Source: Desulfovibrio cuneatus DSM 11391 (lineage in GTDB: Bacteria; Desulfobacterota; Desulfovibrionia; Desulfovibrionales; Desulfovibrionaceae). Taken from it: DNA of 46,101 bases. The number at the start of each line of letters is the position of its first letter. Position 1 is the stretch's first letter. Where the stretch lies: positions 1 through 46,101 of the forward strand of contig NZ_AUCY01000027.1 in NCBI RefSeq assembly GCF_000430005.1, in the 5' to 3' direction. The translations under genes and the position numbers were made by a program. Positions 30,469 through 39,048 of the stretch are shown piece after piece. The notes under the pieces are model-generated. The model made no database searches, had not been told where the DNA came from, and saw nothing but the letters and a program-made list of their open reading frames with translations.

Positions 30469-30967
30469 CAAAGACTCTGCCACCAAAGTGGTGGATATTA
30501 TACGTGATTCCGGTGGGCGTCTGGTTGGCAGAACACGGCTCCAAAAAATTGCATATTTATTGGAAGTTGCCGGGTGCGGAAATGGTTTCCAATTTAGCTA
30601 CCATTATTACGGTCCGTATAGCGAGCAGGTTGCTGATGCTGCAATACAGGCACAAACGCAGGGGCTACTGCAAGAGGAAGAGAAGCATACAACTTGGGGC
30701 ACAACTTATTCTGTATATAAAACAAATGTAGAAAATGTTCAGGTAGACACCGCCCGCTGCCGATTGATCAAGGTAGCCAATCAAGCTGACGCTGTGGATC
30801 TGGAACTTGCCGCTACAGCAGCATACTTGGCAAATCAAGGTAGCCAAGATGCGTGGATTTCCACTGCAAACTTAAAGCCCGATAAGGCGAAAAAGCATCT
30901 TGATTCTGCTAAGAAGTTATATAAAGCATTACATCGACTTTCTGGTTGTCTTCCAGACATTAAATAA
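30461..30967 (+). CDS. YwgA-like protein, partner of the HD phosphohydrolase
   Basis: A 168-residue soluble protein. The diagnostic part is GGRLVGRTRLQKIAYLLEVA, then FSYHYYGPYSEQVADAA and GLLQEEE, a winged-helix-like arrangement resembling YwgA and more distantly the Panacea/SocA antitoxin fold. A C-terminal helical half (about 105-168) is rich in Ala and Lys. Its ATG lies in the last 8 bases of the HD gene, so the two are coupled. In Bacillus subtilis ywgA and ywfO are adjacent as well, as their names imply, which supports a conserved functional pair. Whether it inhibits, recruits or senses for the HD enzyme is unknown. Confidence 0.72.
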   Translation: MPNKDSATKVVDIIRDSGGRLVGRTRLQKIAYLLEVAGCGNGFQFSYHYYGPYSEQVADAAIQAQTQGLLQEEEKHTTWGTTYSVYKTNVENVQVDTARCRLIKVANQADAVDLELAATAAYLANQGSQDAWISTANLKPDKAKKHLDSAKKLYKALHRLSGCLPDIK

Positions 30968-31144
30968 AGTTTGAGTTTTGGATTTTAATTGTATTCAAAA
31001 TTTTTTCTCTTCATCTATGCATGTTCAGTTCGAAGTATGAGAAATTTAAATTTTATGTATGGGTAGCTTGATAAGTATAATTTTTATTCCGGTTTGGAAT
31101 GCTTGATTATTTAATGTTTTTTTGCATGTTTATGATCTATTCAT

Positions 31145-31200
31145 CTCCGCCATGTAGTGTAAAAACAGCATGGCGGTTTTTTGTTGTGGCGGGGCAGTGG
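31145..31200 (+). repeat. Third copy of tRNA-Ser tail and terminator
   Basis: CTCCGCCATG.....GTGTAAAAACAGCATGGCGG TTTTTTGTTGTGGCGGGGCAG matches 3203-3277 after removal of 22 bases between CTCCGCCAT and GTTGTGTAAA. The hairpin is CCGCCATG (31147-31154) with CATGGCGG (31169-31176) and six T. No tRNA body precedes it; the sequence to the left is AT-rich. It reads as the right border of the 28-31 kb accessory segment. The rest of 30968-31436 has no gene that I can support. Confidence 0.7.
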
Positions 31201-31436
31201 GGCTGTGGGGGGAGTGCCACCGGGCTCTTTGTCTTTTTCGCGGAGGAGCAAACAAACCAGAACAACAGGCTGGCGCGGTAGCTGCACACACATAACAACG
31301 GGTTGCTGCCTCTTCTGCCTTATGCCACACGAACTATACAACTATACACCTAAAATTTTCTGTGGTAGTTTTTCACTGTTCAAGGTCGTTCCGCGCCTAA
31401 GCCATCTGCTCCTGCATTAACGAAGAGGGAACCGTT

Positions 31437-32891
31437 TTGTCACTGCTGAAAAAAAGTTTTTTCCCCTGGCGGGTTGTTGTTCATATTGCTTTTCCCCTGT
31501 GCCTTTCCTTTTTTTTCTTTGTGGGCAGCCTTTACAGGCTGTATAGTTTTCGTGTGCATGACGGCGACTATGGCATTTTCACCAATATTTTATGGAACTT
31601 TGCCAACGGCAACGGGTGGCGCTGCTCTTTGTATGAAGGAGAGGTAAGGGTTAACTTTTTGGCAGACCATTTTGCCATGCTTGTTGCCCCCCTTTCCCCG
31701 TTATTCAAGCTGTTCCCCAGCCTCTATACCCTTTCTGTATTGCATTCCCTGGCTTTTTCCGTTTCATTTTTTCTGGTGCCATTTCTTGTAAAGGAAATTT
31801 GGCGCGCTGGGGGAAGAAAGGACTACCTGCCTTCTGCCTTGTTCCTTATGTCCTTGCTGGCGTTCTATAAACCATTCATTGCAAGCTGGCTTTTTCAGGC
31901 CCACATGACAACCCTTGTGGTGCCTTTTGCGTTTGCCACACTGCTGTTGCTGCACAAACAGCGCCTTTTTTGGGCGGCAGTATGTGCCGTTATTGTTGCG
32001 CTGGCGCAGGAACGCGCTGTGGTTGCTGTGTTTGGGCTGGGTATGTATGCCTTTGGTATTACCCGTAACAGGCGGCTTGGCGCGGCATTATGTATTGCTT
32101 CTGCGGCCTATTTTTTTGCTATTGTCAAATTCATTATTCCTTCCTTTTACCAGGGGCAGGGGGCATATTATTACAATAGCTTTATTCGGCCATTTTCCAT
32201 GCTGGGGGAAAAACTGTTATTTTGTTTCAGCCTGCTCTACAAACTGTTTTTTTTGCCGGTTCTTGGTAAAAACGCTCTTTGGGCATGCGCCTGTGCCCTG
32301 CCTGTGCTCGGCATTGCCCTTGTTTCCAGCCGCGACGTGATGCTGGGGTTTGCCTACCATTACCAAGACCTTCCTTCTGTGTTTCTCTTCACAGCAGCGG
32401 TACACGGGTTACTCTGGTTACAGGCCCAAGCCTTTTTTAAACGGTTACGCCCTCAGGCCGTGTTGCTTGCCGTTATTGTGTGCATGGCAATTGCTGGCCA
32501 AAATACATGGAGAGCCTCGCCTTTCAAAGTAGTTCTTGGCATACGCCCCGATGCGGCCGTGACCCAATTACATGCAGAACTTGCTCCCTTCCTGCACTTG
32601 CCAGAACACATACATGTCTATTCAGATTGTTTTATTGGCCCGCAGCTTTCCTTACGTAAATACCGGTTCCAAATTGTTCCCTGGAATGTAGAACAAACAT
32701 TCACCAGCAGCATTGTTCTTGTTGGCACACACCAGGTGCCTTTTGATAAATACCGCGATGCCATTGCCAAAGTTGGGGTGAACAAAAGTCTTACTCTGGT
32801 GAAACAGACAGACGTGCTTTCAATCTATTTGAGCAATGACTTGCTGGGGACAGATTTGTATACACAAATTCGTGCGTCAGATTCGCAGTAA
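31437..32891 (+). CDS. DUF2079 multi-pass membrane protein (GT-C-like)
   Basis: A 484-residue inner-membrane protein with about nine hydrophobic helices (12-32, 78-100, 112-130, 145-155, 160-200, 208-230, 250-275, 280-300, 325-350). The family signature DGDYGIFTNILWNF near residues 40-55 and the HF/HDF-like DHFAMLVAPL block place it in DUF2079, which resembles lipid-linked GT-C glycosyltransferases such as ArnT. The final 120 residues are extramembrane. The start is TTG 31437 with GAAGAGGGA upstream. It precedes a glycosyltransferase-GtrA fusion by 235 bases on the same strand, consistent with a role in surface or polyprenol-linked glycan modification. The substrate is unknown. Confidence 0.82.
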   Translation: MSLLKKSFFPWRVVVHIAFPLCLSFFFFVGSLYRLYSFRVHDGDYGIFTNILWNFANGNGWRCSLYEGEVRVNFLADHFAMLVAPLSPLFKLFPSLYTLSVLHSLAFSVSFFLVPFLVKEIWRAGGRKDYLPSALFLMSLLAFYKPFIASWLFQAHMTTLVVPFAFATLLLLHKQRLFWAAVCAVIVALAQERAVVAVFGLGMYAFGITRNRRLGAALCIASAAYFFAIVKFIIPSFYQGQGAYYYNSFIRPFSMLGEKLLFCFSLLYKLFFLPVLGKNALWACACALPVLGIALVSSRDVMLGFAYHYQDLPSVFLFTAAVHGLLWLQAQAFFKRLRPQAVLLAVIVCMAIAGQNTWRASPFKVVLGIRPDAAVTQLHAELAPFLHLPEHIHVYSDCFIGPQLSLRKYRFQIVPWNVEQTFTSSIVLVGTHQVPFDKYRDAIAKVGVNKSLTLVKQTDVLSIYLSNDLLGTDLYTQIRASDSQ

Positions 32892-33125
32892 CCATGGGTT
32901 TATTCGGCAAGGCCTGCCTAGCCAGAATACGTTTGACCGCACCAAAGAAGGGCCATGCACATGCAGGGCAACGGGGGCAACTGGTGCATTTACCAAAACC
33001 ATGCTATTGGGTTTTCCTCAAACGGGTTTTCAGCCTCTGCTACAGGGAATAGTTAGCGGAACCGATTGAGCTGAACCTTTGATGTATTGCCCCAACCATT
33101 TCATAGCCGAGGGTGAATAGATTCT

Positions 33126-34208
33126 ATGTCCGAATATGCCGTCATAATCCCCACGCTTAACGAAGCTGGCAATGTGAGCATTCTCGTGGAGCGTCTGGAA
33201 AAAGTCCTGCAAGGCCTGGACTGGGAAGCTATTTTTGTAGACGACAGTTCCACAGACGGCACCCTGGCAGAGTTGCATGCCCTGGCAGTAAGCAACAGGC
33301 GTGTGCGTTACCTGCGGCGTATTGGCAGGCGCGGCCTTGCCTCTGCCTGTATTGAAGGGATGATGTCTACAGCGGCCACTTACATAGCCGTTATGGATGC
33401 CGACCTGCAACACGACGAAAGCAAGTTAACAGATCTTTTCGGGCCGCTTGCTTCCGGTGAAGCCACGGTGACCGTTGCCAGCAGGTACACAGGCGACGGT
33501 GGTACCGGTTCATGGGACAAAAAACGGGTGGGCATGAGCAAGCTGGCAACTTGGTTTGCCCAGCACAACCTTACGGCGGCATGTTCAGACCCTATGAGTG
33601 GTTTTTTTGCCCTGCACCGAAGCATTATTGACGCAGCGGCCCCCAAAGTGCAGTCCCGCGGGTTCAAAATTTTGTTTGATGTACTCACTATTCCGGGCTT
33701 GCCTGTGCGGGTGAAAGAAGTGCCGTATACCTTCAGGGAACGCACCCTTGGCAGCACCAAGCTTTCCTATTCCGTTATTGTGGATTTTTTATGGCTGCTC
33801 CTTAGCAAATATGTAGGCCGCCTGTTCAACCTGGAATTTGTTATGTTCTGTATTATTGGCCTGCTGGGTGTGCTTGTGCATATGGGTGTTTTGTTCGTTG
33901 TATACCGGCAAATGGATTTTTCTTTTTTGGTGGGGCAAACAGCCGCCAGCCTTTGCGCCATGACATCCAACTTTTTATTGAATAACAGAATTACTTTTGA
34001 AGAAAACAAACTGACAGGGAGCCCCCTGATTCTCGGCTATTGCAAGTTTGTGGCAGCCTGTTCACTGGGGATGTTTGTTAACATTGCGGTTTCCGACTAT
34101 TTGCTCGAAAATGGTATGTTTTGGCTGTTTGCCGCAGGCACAGGCACAGTTATTGCCTCTGTTGTTAACTTCTTTTTTGCCCGGTTCTTTATTTGGCGTT
34201 TGGAATAA
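33126..34208 (+). CDS. Family 2 glycosyltransferase fused to GtrA-like flippase domain
   Basis: A 360-residue fusion. Residues 1-230 are a polyprenyl-phosphate sugar transferase: AVIIPTLNEAGNVS, the donor-binding DDSSTDGT, the metal-binding DADLQHD, and the acceptor-side LGSTKLSY, as in dolichol-phosphate mannosyltransferases. Residues 235-360 form four transmembrane helices of a GtrA domain (LEFVMFCIIGLLGVLVHMGVLF at its start; NFFFARFFIWRLE at its end), which is thought to flip the lipid-linked sugar. Having both on one chain couples synthesis and flipping. The DUF2079 protein upstream may then transfer the sugar outside. The start is ATG 33126 with a weak ribosome site; the 234-base gap before it contains nothing I can name. 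Confidence 0.9.
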   Translation: MSEYAVIIPTLNEAGNVSILVERLEKVLQGLDWEAIFVDDSSTDGTLAELHALAVSNRRVRYLRRIGRRGLASACIEGMMSTAATYIAVMDADLQHDESKLTDLFGPLASGEATVTVASRYTGDGGTGSWDKKRVGMSKLATWFAQHNLTAACSDPMSGFFALHRSIIDAAAPKVQSRGFKILFDVLTIPGLPVRVKEVPYTFRERTLGSTKLSYSVIVDFLWLLLSKYVGRLFNLEFVMFCIIGLLGVLVHMGVLFVVYRQMDFSFLVGQTAASLCAMTSNFLLNNRITFEENKLTGSPLILGYCKFVAACSLGMFVNIAVSDYLLENGMFWLFAAGTGTVIASVVNFFFARFFIWRLE

Positions 34209-34292
34209 CCGGAAATACACAAAGCGTCCTTTCCCCCACATTCCGCAAAAAAAGTCGAGCAGGCCACGCCCTGCCACGCTATACCTGTGCCC

Positions 34293-35207
34293 ATGAAAGC
34301 CACCCAACTCTCGTACCAAGACCGTTTACGCCACGTGTTGCGCCATATTGAAGACAATTTGGACAACTCGCCCAGCCTGGAAGAACTCAGCCGCATTGCT
34401 TGCTTTTCTCCCTACCATTTTCACCGTATTTTTACGGCCATAATGGGGGAGTCGGTTGCGGCGTATGTGCGCCGCCTATTGTTGCAGCGGGCCGCGGCGC
34501 AGCTTTCTTATTCCGGGGAAGCCATAACCCAGGTGGCGCTGGGGGCAGGGTATGACAGTGTGGACGCTTTTACGCGGGCTTTTCGCGCGGCATTTGGCGC
34601 ATCCCCTTCTGTTTACCGCCGCAATGGCGGTTCCCTGGCCGCTGCTGCCCGGCAAAACGCAGGGGTGCCTCTTTTTTACCACCAAATTGTGGGAGTACCT
34701 TGCATGAATGTGACCATTAAGCCTTTTCCCCCGCGCCTTGCTGCCACGGTGCGCCACGTTGGCCCCTATGTAGACTGTGGCTCGGCCTGGGGGCAACTGT
34801 GTGCCGCTGTAACAGCGCAAAATTTGTTTACTCCGCACACCCTCTCAGTCAGTATATGCCATGACGACCCGGACATTACCCCGCCGGAAAAATGCCGCAT
34901 GGATGTGTGCGTGACCCTGCCGGAAGGCATGGGGGAGAAAGACCCGGCCCTTGCCCCGCTGCTGGAGGGAACAGGCGTGTACCTGACCACAGTGGGCGGT
35001 ACTGGGGAATATGCTTCTGTGCTGGTTAAAGGGCCATATTCCCTGCTGCACCCCACCTACCGTTCCCTGTTTGGGGAGTGGCTGCCAGCCAGTGGCAGGG
35101 AAGTGGGCAATGCTCCGGGCCTTGAAATTTACCACAATTGCCCAGAAAAGGTTGCCCCGGAAGAGCTGCTCACGGAAATACTCATTCCCTTGCAGCCGAA
35201 ACAATAA
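34293..35207 (+). CDS. AraC-family regulator with GyrI-like effector domain
   Basis: A 304-residue regulator. The two helix-turn-helix motifs of the AraC domain span residues about 8-108 (SLEELSRIACFSPYHFHRIF and ITQVALGAGYDSVDAFTRAF). Residues about 130-304 form a GyrI-like/SOUL-fold effector domain (VTIKPFPPRLAATVRHVGPY ... VYLTTVGGTGEYASV ... LEIYHNCPE). This Rob/SbmC architecture binds hydrophobic small molecules and turns on efflux or stress genes. An alternative GTG start lies two codons earlier; neither has a good ribosome site. A perfect terminator follows, so it is monocistronic or the end of its unit. The target genes are not visible here. Confidence 0.88.
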   Translation: MKATQLSYQDRLRHVLRHIEDNLDNSPSLEELSRIACFSPYHFHRIFTAIMGESVAAYVRRLLLQRAAAQLSYSGEAITQVALGAGYDSVDAFTRAFRAAFGASPSVYRRNGGSLAAAARQNAGVPLFYHQIVGVPCMNVTIKPFPPRLAATVRHVGPYVDCGSAWGQLCAAVTAQNLFTPHTLSVSICHDDPDITPPEKCRMDVCVTLPEGMGEKDPALAPLLEGTGVYLTTVGGTGEYASVLVKGPYSLLHPTYRSLFGEWLPASGREVGNAPGLEIYHNCPEKVAPEELLTEILIPLQPKQ

Positions 35208-35222
35208 GGGCCTGTACATGGG

Positions 35223-35251
35223 GGGAGGGGCGTAACGCCTCTCCCTTTTTT
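35223..35251 (+). terminator. Intrinsic terminator after AraC-type gene
   Basis: GGGAGGGGCG (35223-35232), loop TAA, CGCCTCTCCC (35236-35245) with one G-T wobble pair, then TTTTTTCTC. It starts 15 bases after the stop codon. Confidence 0.88.
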
Positions 35252-35258
35252 CTCGGTT

Positions 35259-35741
35259 TTAAGAACCAGTTTTTTTGCCCCACTGGCTGAATGGCAGTGC
35301 CACCAGACTGGAATTATAGTAGCGGGGGTCGCCTGTTACTTCCTCCCCAAGCCACTCCGGTTTTGGGAAGGGAGCGTCTTCGCGCTCCAGCTCAATTTCT
35401 GCCACAATCAGGCCCTTGTTTTCCCCTAAAAATTCATCCACTTCCCACACCACACTGCCCACAGGAATAATGGTGCGTATTTTCTCGATAAGGGGCTTTC
35501 TCGCCAGCGTGTCCAACATAGCATTGGCGTCTGCCACGGGAATGGCATATTCATACTCGGCACGGGTTATGCCCACAGTAGCGCCCTTGATGGTTAAAAA
35601 GGCCTGCTCCCCTGCCGTGCGCACCCGCACGGTGCACTCCCTGGCGCTGTTCAGGTAGCCTTGGCGCAGCAAAATGCCTTCTCCTTCCTTGCGCCAGGCA
35701 TTGCCTGTGACCAAAAACTTGCGCTCAATTTCTGTTGCCAT
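35259..35741 (-). CDS. CYTH-domain protein (inorganic triphosphatase-like)
   Basis: A 160-residue protein of the CYTH fold (adenylate cyclase CyaB, thiamine triphosphatase). It begins with the signature EIERKFLV (ExExK), followed by LRQGYL, VRVRTAGEQAFLTIKGA, YEYAIP, EVDEF and AEIELEREDAPFPKPEWLGEEVT. The acidic and basic residues that line the tunnel and bind metal and triphosphate are present. Most short bacterial members of this type hydrolyse tripolyphosphate; cyclase activity is possible but less likely. ATG 35741 is preceded by GGAACTCC, and the conserved start directly follows it. A dispersed repeat lies directly upstream of the gene and may contain part of its 5' region. Confidence 0.88.
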   Translation of the reverse strand: MATEIERKFLVTGNAWRKEGEGILLRQGYLNSARECTVRVRTAGEQAFLTIKGATVGITRAEYEYAIPVADANAMLDTLARKPLIEKIRTIIPVGSVVWEVDEFLGENKGLIVAEIELEREDAPFPKPEWLGEEVTGDPRYYNSSLVALPFSQWGKKTGS

Positions 35742-35755
35742 GGGGAGTTCCTTTT

Positions 35756-35860
35756 TCCGCTTCTGCGGCGGTAAAGATGCTTTGGCGGCACAGCCGCCTA
35801 TGCCCCGCCTTGGCGCTCCAAGGCTCGCTACGCTCGCGACTGCCGTCGGCTTTAGGGGAA
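35756..35860. repeat. Dispersed intergenic repeat, copy B
   Basis: Same family as 138-239 and 40886-40975. It shares CTGCGGCG, CTATGCCCCG with copy C, and CTCGC.ACGCTCGCGACTGC with CGTCGGCTTTAGG with copy A. It sits 15 bases upstream of the CYTH start. Confidence 0.7.
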
Positions 35861-35930
35861 AATGGCACGGAGATAGCTCTGGCACTAGGGAAACTATTTA
35901 AATAAGTGGAGCGTGTGGCAAGGACAAGGA

Positions 35931-35994
35931 AAAGGCTGTTTTTTGCGAAAGGAGTGGACTCTTTGGTCCTCGACTAGAGCAAAAAACAGCCTTT
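35931..35994 (-). terminator. Long hairpin terminator downstream of the GlcG-like gene
   Basis: AAAGGCTGTTTTTTGC (35931-35946) and GCAAAAAACAGCCTTT (35979-35994) form a perfect 16-base-pair stem; the 32-base interior folds again (GGAC/GTCC with AGT/ACT). On the minus strand it is followed by TTCCTTG, 25 bases after the stop of the secreted gene. It might also be a small structured RNA. Confidence 0.7.
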
Positions 35995-36019
35995 GACGCA
36001 GTAATTGCCCGCGATACGC

Positions 36020-36508
36020 TTATTTGAAGGAGGAGACACCGGCTTTTGCAACCGCCATATCCTCCTCAACACTGCCGCCGCTCACGCCAATGGCACCCAC
36101 AATGACGCCGTCTTTGTTCTTCAGCAGTTCGCCGCCGCCAAAAATCATCAGGCCATTGTTAGAAACTTCAATGCCGTACAGGGGCTTGCCCACCTGGGAA
36201 GCGGCCCCAAGGTCTTGGGTAGACATGTTGAAATAGCGGGCTGTCATGGCCTTTTTAATGGAAATGTCGATGCTGCCAATGAATGCGCCGTCCATGCGTT
36301 CAAATGCCCGCAAATGGCCGCCTGCATCCACAATGGCAATGTTCATGGGCACGCCCTGTGCTTCTGCCTTAACCATGGCAGCGTGCATAACGGTGCGTGC
36401 CTGGGTCAGGGTAAGGTCCCCAGCAAGTTGCAGCTTGCTTACATCTGCGGCCATAGCAGTGGCGGTGAACCCAAATACAAAGCAAATAACCAGTAATAAA
36501 GAACGCAT
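36020..36508 (-). CDS. Secreted GlcG/HbpS-family heme-binding-like protein
   Basis: A 162-residue precursor with a clean signal peptide (MRSLLLVICFVFGFTATAMA, cleavage after AMAA), so it is periplasmic. The mature part is the DUF336/HbpS fold: LTLTQARTVMHAAMVKAEAQ, MNIAIVDAGGHLRAFERMDGA, KKAMTARYF, YGIEVSNNGLMIFGGG and the Gly-rich GAIGVSGGSVEEDMAVAKAG end. Relatives bind heme or cobalamin or act as small-molecule chaperones, and several are secreted. Start ATG 36508 with GGAGG 6 bases before it; the 230 codons upstream in the same frame are shadow. It diverges from the methyltransferase gene at 36683. The ligand is not determined. Confidence 0.88.
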   Translation of the reverse strand: MRSLLLVICFVFGFTATAMAADVSKLQLAGDLTLTQARTVMHAAMVKAEAQGVPMNIAIVDAGGHLRAFERMDGAFIGSIDISIKKAMTARYFNMSTQDLGAASQVGKPLYGIEVSNNGLMIFGGGELLKNKDGVIVGAIGVSGGSVEEDMAVAKAGVSSFK

Positions 36509-36682
36509 GTGTGCCTCCGGGGCAAAAGGATTGTGGAGCCAAAAACATGAAGTAATTATACGTGAAGTTGCGGTGCCTGTCACGCAGTAAGGGGACGCCT
36601 TGCTGCCCAGTGGTGCGTGTGCTACCTTTTGTACTGGCATGGCAGAAATGCCTTGCCCATGTATGCACCGTAAGGAGTCTCT

Positions 36683-37243
36683 ATGAACGAAAAAATTCAG
36701 CGCAAACTGGGCAAGCTGGAATCGCCTGTTCGCCTTGCCGAATTGGCCCCGCACATATGCCTGGACATGCTGGGCCTGACCCCGGCAAAGGTGTTTTGCG
36801 ACATGGGCGCTGGCACAGGGCTGTTTTCCTTTGCGGCAAGCCCAAGGGCAGCGCAGGTGTACAGCCTGGAACTGGATGCCGACCTGCTGACCTATATGCA
36901 GGAAAAAGCCGCGGCCCTTGGCATTACCAACATGCATGTGGTGCAGGGGGAAGAAAACAGCCTGCCTTTGCCTGCGGCTTCCTGCCATGCCGTGCTGCTG
37001 TGTACGGTGCTGCATGAACTGGAACACCCGCAGCAAACCCTGGAGCAAATACGGGCTGTGCTGCGCCCCGGCGGCACCTTGGGTATTATTGAATTTCATA
37101 AAAAAGCCACCCCGGTTGGCCCGCCAGAGGCGGTGAGGGTGGCTGAAGAAGACGTGAAAGCCCAGGTGCAGGCCGCAGGCTTTACCTTGCAGCACTCCCG
37201 GCACCTGGGAGAAAACTTCTACTTTCTGGTGTTTGGCGTGTAG
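36683..37243 (+). CDS. Class I SAM-dependent methyltransferase
   Basis: A 186-residue Methyltransf_11/UbiE-type enzyme. Motif I VFCDMGAGTGLFSF (about residues 37-50) binds AdoMet, ELD at strand 2 contacts the ribose, and motif III-like VLRPGGTLGIIEFH closes the fold. The N-terminal 30 residues (RKLGKLESPVRLAELAPH) are found in a small group of uncharacterised methyltransferases of anaerobes, with motif EFHKK suggesting a basic or metalloid substrate; this point is weak. The start has AAGGAG 6 bases before ATG. It is followed by a cluster of hairpins. The substrate cannot be told from sequence. Confidence 0.85.
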   Translation: MNEKIQRKLGKLESPVRLAELAPHICLDMLGLTPAKVFCDMGAGTGLFSFAASPRAAQVYSLELDADLLTYMQEKAAALGITNMHVVQGEENSLPLPAASCHAVLLCTVLHELEHPQQTLEQIRAVLRPGGTLGIIEFHKKATPVGPPEAVRVAEEDVKAQVQAAGFTLQHSRHLGENFYFLVFGV

Positions 37244-37264
37244 GGAGTTTTATTGATTTTTATT

Positions 37265-37421
37265 GGGGGACGCTGTCCCCCAGCCCCCTGCAAGGGACGT
37301 GACGCCCCTTGACCCCCATTAGCGTTCAGTTTTCCGCTTTGCGGAAAGCTGAACGCAAGGGTGGGGTTCCAAGGGCATCATGCCCTTGGCGGAGGGGGTT
37401 GGGGAGGCAGAGCCTCCCCAA
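37265..37421. other. Cluster of five hairpins between convergent genes
   Basis: In 157 bases lie GGGGGAC/GTCCCCC (37265-37281), AAGGG/CCCTT (37292-37310), GCGTTCAG..TTCCGC/GCGGAA..CTGAACGC (37322-37356), CCAAGGGCAT/ATGCCCTTGG (37369-37389) and TTGGGGAGGC/GCCTCCCCAA (37399-37421). The last can end transcription on either side. Strings of GC-rich hairpins like this are common intergenic debris in Desulfovibrio and may come from a mobile structured element. Confidence 0.65.
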
Positions 37422-37443
37422 TGAAAATAATCGGTTACCCCGC

Positions 37444-39042
37444 CTACCCAATTTCTCTGGTGGTGCGGAACTCCACATGCGGGTAGCGTTCCTCGGCTGA
37501 TTCCAGCTTCCACGGGTTGGGGGCCAGGTAGGTGAGCGCGCCTTCCGCATCCATTGCAAGGTCGTGGTGGTAATAGTCCTGAAAGTCGGCAAACTGGGCC
37601 TTGTTGGTGGAATGCACCCAGCGGGCCGTGGAAATGTTCACGGGCTCATAGCTTGCGTTCACGCTGTATTCATCGGCAAGGCGGGAAACAATCACGTCGA
37701 ACTGCAACACGCCCACAGCCCCTAGAATGTAGTCGTTGTTCACCAGGGGGCGGAAAAGTTGCACAGCCCCTTCTTCGGCCAGTTGTTCCAGGCCTTTTTG
37801 CAACTGTTTCGTTTTCAGAGGGTCGCGCAGGCGCACCCGGCGGAAATGTTCCGGGGCAAAGCTGGGTATGCCCACAAACTTCAGCGGCTCTTTTTCTTCG
37901 GTGAAGGCGTCGCCAATTTTTATGGTGCCGTGGTTAGGAATGCCAATAATGTCACCTGCATACGCTTCTTCCACCCCGGCCCTGTCCTGAGCCATGAACA
38001 TAAGGGCGTTGGCCACAGCCACTTCCTTGCCTGTTCTGTGGTGGCGCAGCTTCATGCCACGGGTAAATTGGCCGGAGCAAATGCGTAAAAAGGCCATGCG
38101 GTCGCGGTGGGCCTTGTCCATGTTGGCCTGAATTTTAAACACAAACCCGGTAAAGGCTTCTTCGTCTGGCTGCACCATGCGGGAAACGGTTTCCCGCGCT
38201 TTGGGGCCAGGGGCCAGGGTTACAAAGGTGTCCAGCAGCTCTTTTACCCCGAAGTTGTTCACGGCGCTGCCAAAAAACACGGGGGTCAGTTCCCCTTTCA
38301 GGTAGCGTTCCACATCAAAGGGGGTGCCTGCTTCTTCCAGCAGGGCAAGGTCCAGGCGCAGGTTATCTGCCAGGTCGCCCAGGCATTCGTCCAGCTTGGG
38401 GTCTTCCAGGCCGTTAATAATAATTTGCGGTTCCTGCACCCGGCCCCCGTGGGTGGGGGAAAACAGCCGCAGCATGCCTGTGCGCAGGTCGTAGGTGCCT
38501 TTAAATTCTTTGCCCATGCCCACAGGCCAGGTAAGGGGCACGCATTCAATGCCCAGGTGGGCTTCAATGTCGGCCATCACTTCCAGGGGGGGCAGGCCTT
38601 CGCGGTCCAGCTTGTTCACAAAGGTCATAATGGGCGTTTGGCGCATGCGGCATACGTCCATCAGCTTTTTCGTTTGTGTTTCCACCCCTTTTGCGGAGTC
38701 AATAACGAGCAGGGCAGAGTCCACAGCGGTAAGTACCCGGTAAGTGTCTTCTGAAAAATCCTGGTGGCCTGGGGTGTCTAGCAGGTTCACTTCATAGTCG
38801 TTGTACGTGAATTTCATCACCGAGGTGGTTACGGAAATGCCCCGTTGCTTTTCCATGGCCATCCAGTCGGAAGTGGCGTGGCGGCCCGACTTTTTGGCTT
38901 TTACCGTGCCTGCAAGCTGAATGGCCCCGCCAAAAAGCAGTAACTTTTCGGTAAGTGTTGTTTTACCGGCATCCGGGTGGCTGACAATGCCAAAGGTGCG
39001 GCGGCGGGCAATTTCCTGCGTAATGGTGTTGTGTAGCGACAT
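37444..39042 (-). CDS. prfC: Peptide chain release factor 3
   Basis: Translational GTPase that removes RF1/RF2 from the ribosome after termination. The 532-residue length equals the E. coli factor (529). It has P-loop SHPDAGKTT (21-29), switch [26 protein letters not shown], the NKLDRE guanine-specificity motif, and the RF3-specific [13 protein letters not shown]. The C-terminal domains end with [17 protein letters not shown]. It is followed by the hairpin cluster and preceded by the acyl-CoA ligase gene, whose stop lies 6 bases upstream of its ATG, so the two share a transcript. Confidence 0.97.
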   Translation of the reverse strand: MSLHNTITQEIARRRTFGIVSHPDAGKTTLTEKLLLFGGAIQLAGTVKAKKSGRHATSDWMAMEKQRGISVTTSVMKFTYNDYEVNLLDTPGHQDFSEDTYRVLTAVDSALLVIDSAKGVETQTKKLMDVCRMRQTPIMTFVNKLDREGLPPLEVMADIEAHLGIECVPLTWPVGMGKEFKGTYDLRTGMLRLFSPTHGGRVQEPQIIINGLEDPKLDECLGDLADNLRLDLALLEEAGTPFDVERYLKGELTPVFFGSAVNNFGVKELLDTFVTLAPGPKARETVSRMVQPDEEAFTGFVFKIQANMDKAHRDRMAFLRICSGQFTRGMKLRHHRTGKEVAVANALMFMAQDRAGVEEAYAGDIIGIPNHGTIKIGDAFTEEKEPLKFVGIPSFAPEHFRRVRLRDPLKTKQLQKGLEQLAEEGAVQLFRPLVNNDYILGAVGVLQFDVIVSRLADEYSVNASYEPVNISTARWVHSTNKAQFADFQDYYHHDLAMDAEGALTYLAPNPWKLESAEERYPHVEFRTTREIG

Positions 39043-39048
39043 ATGGTT

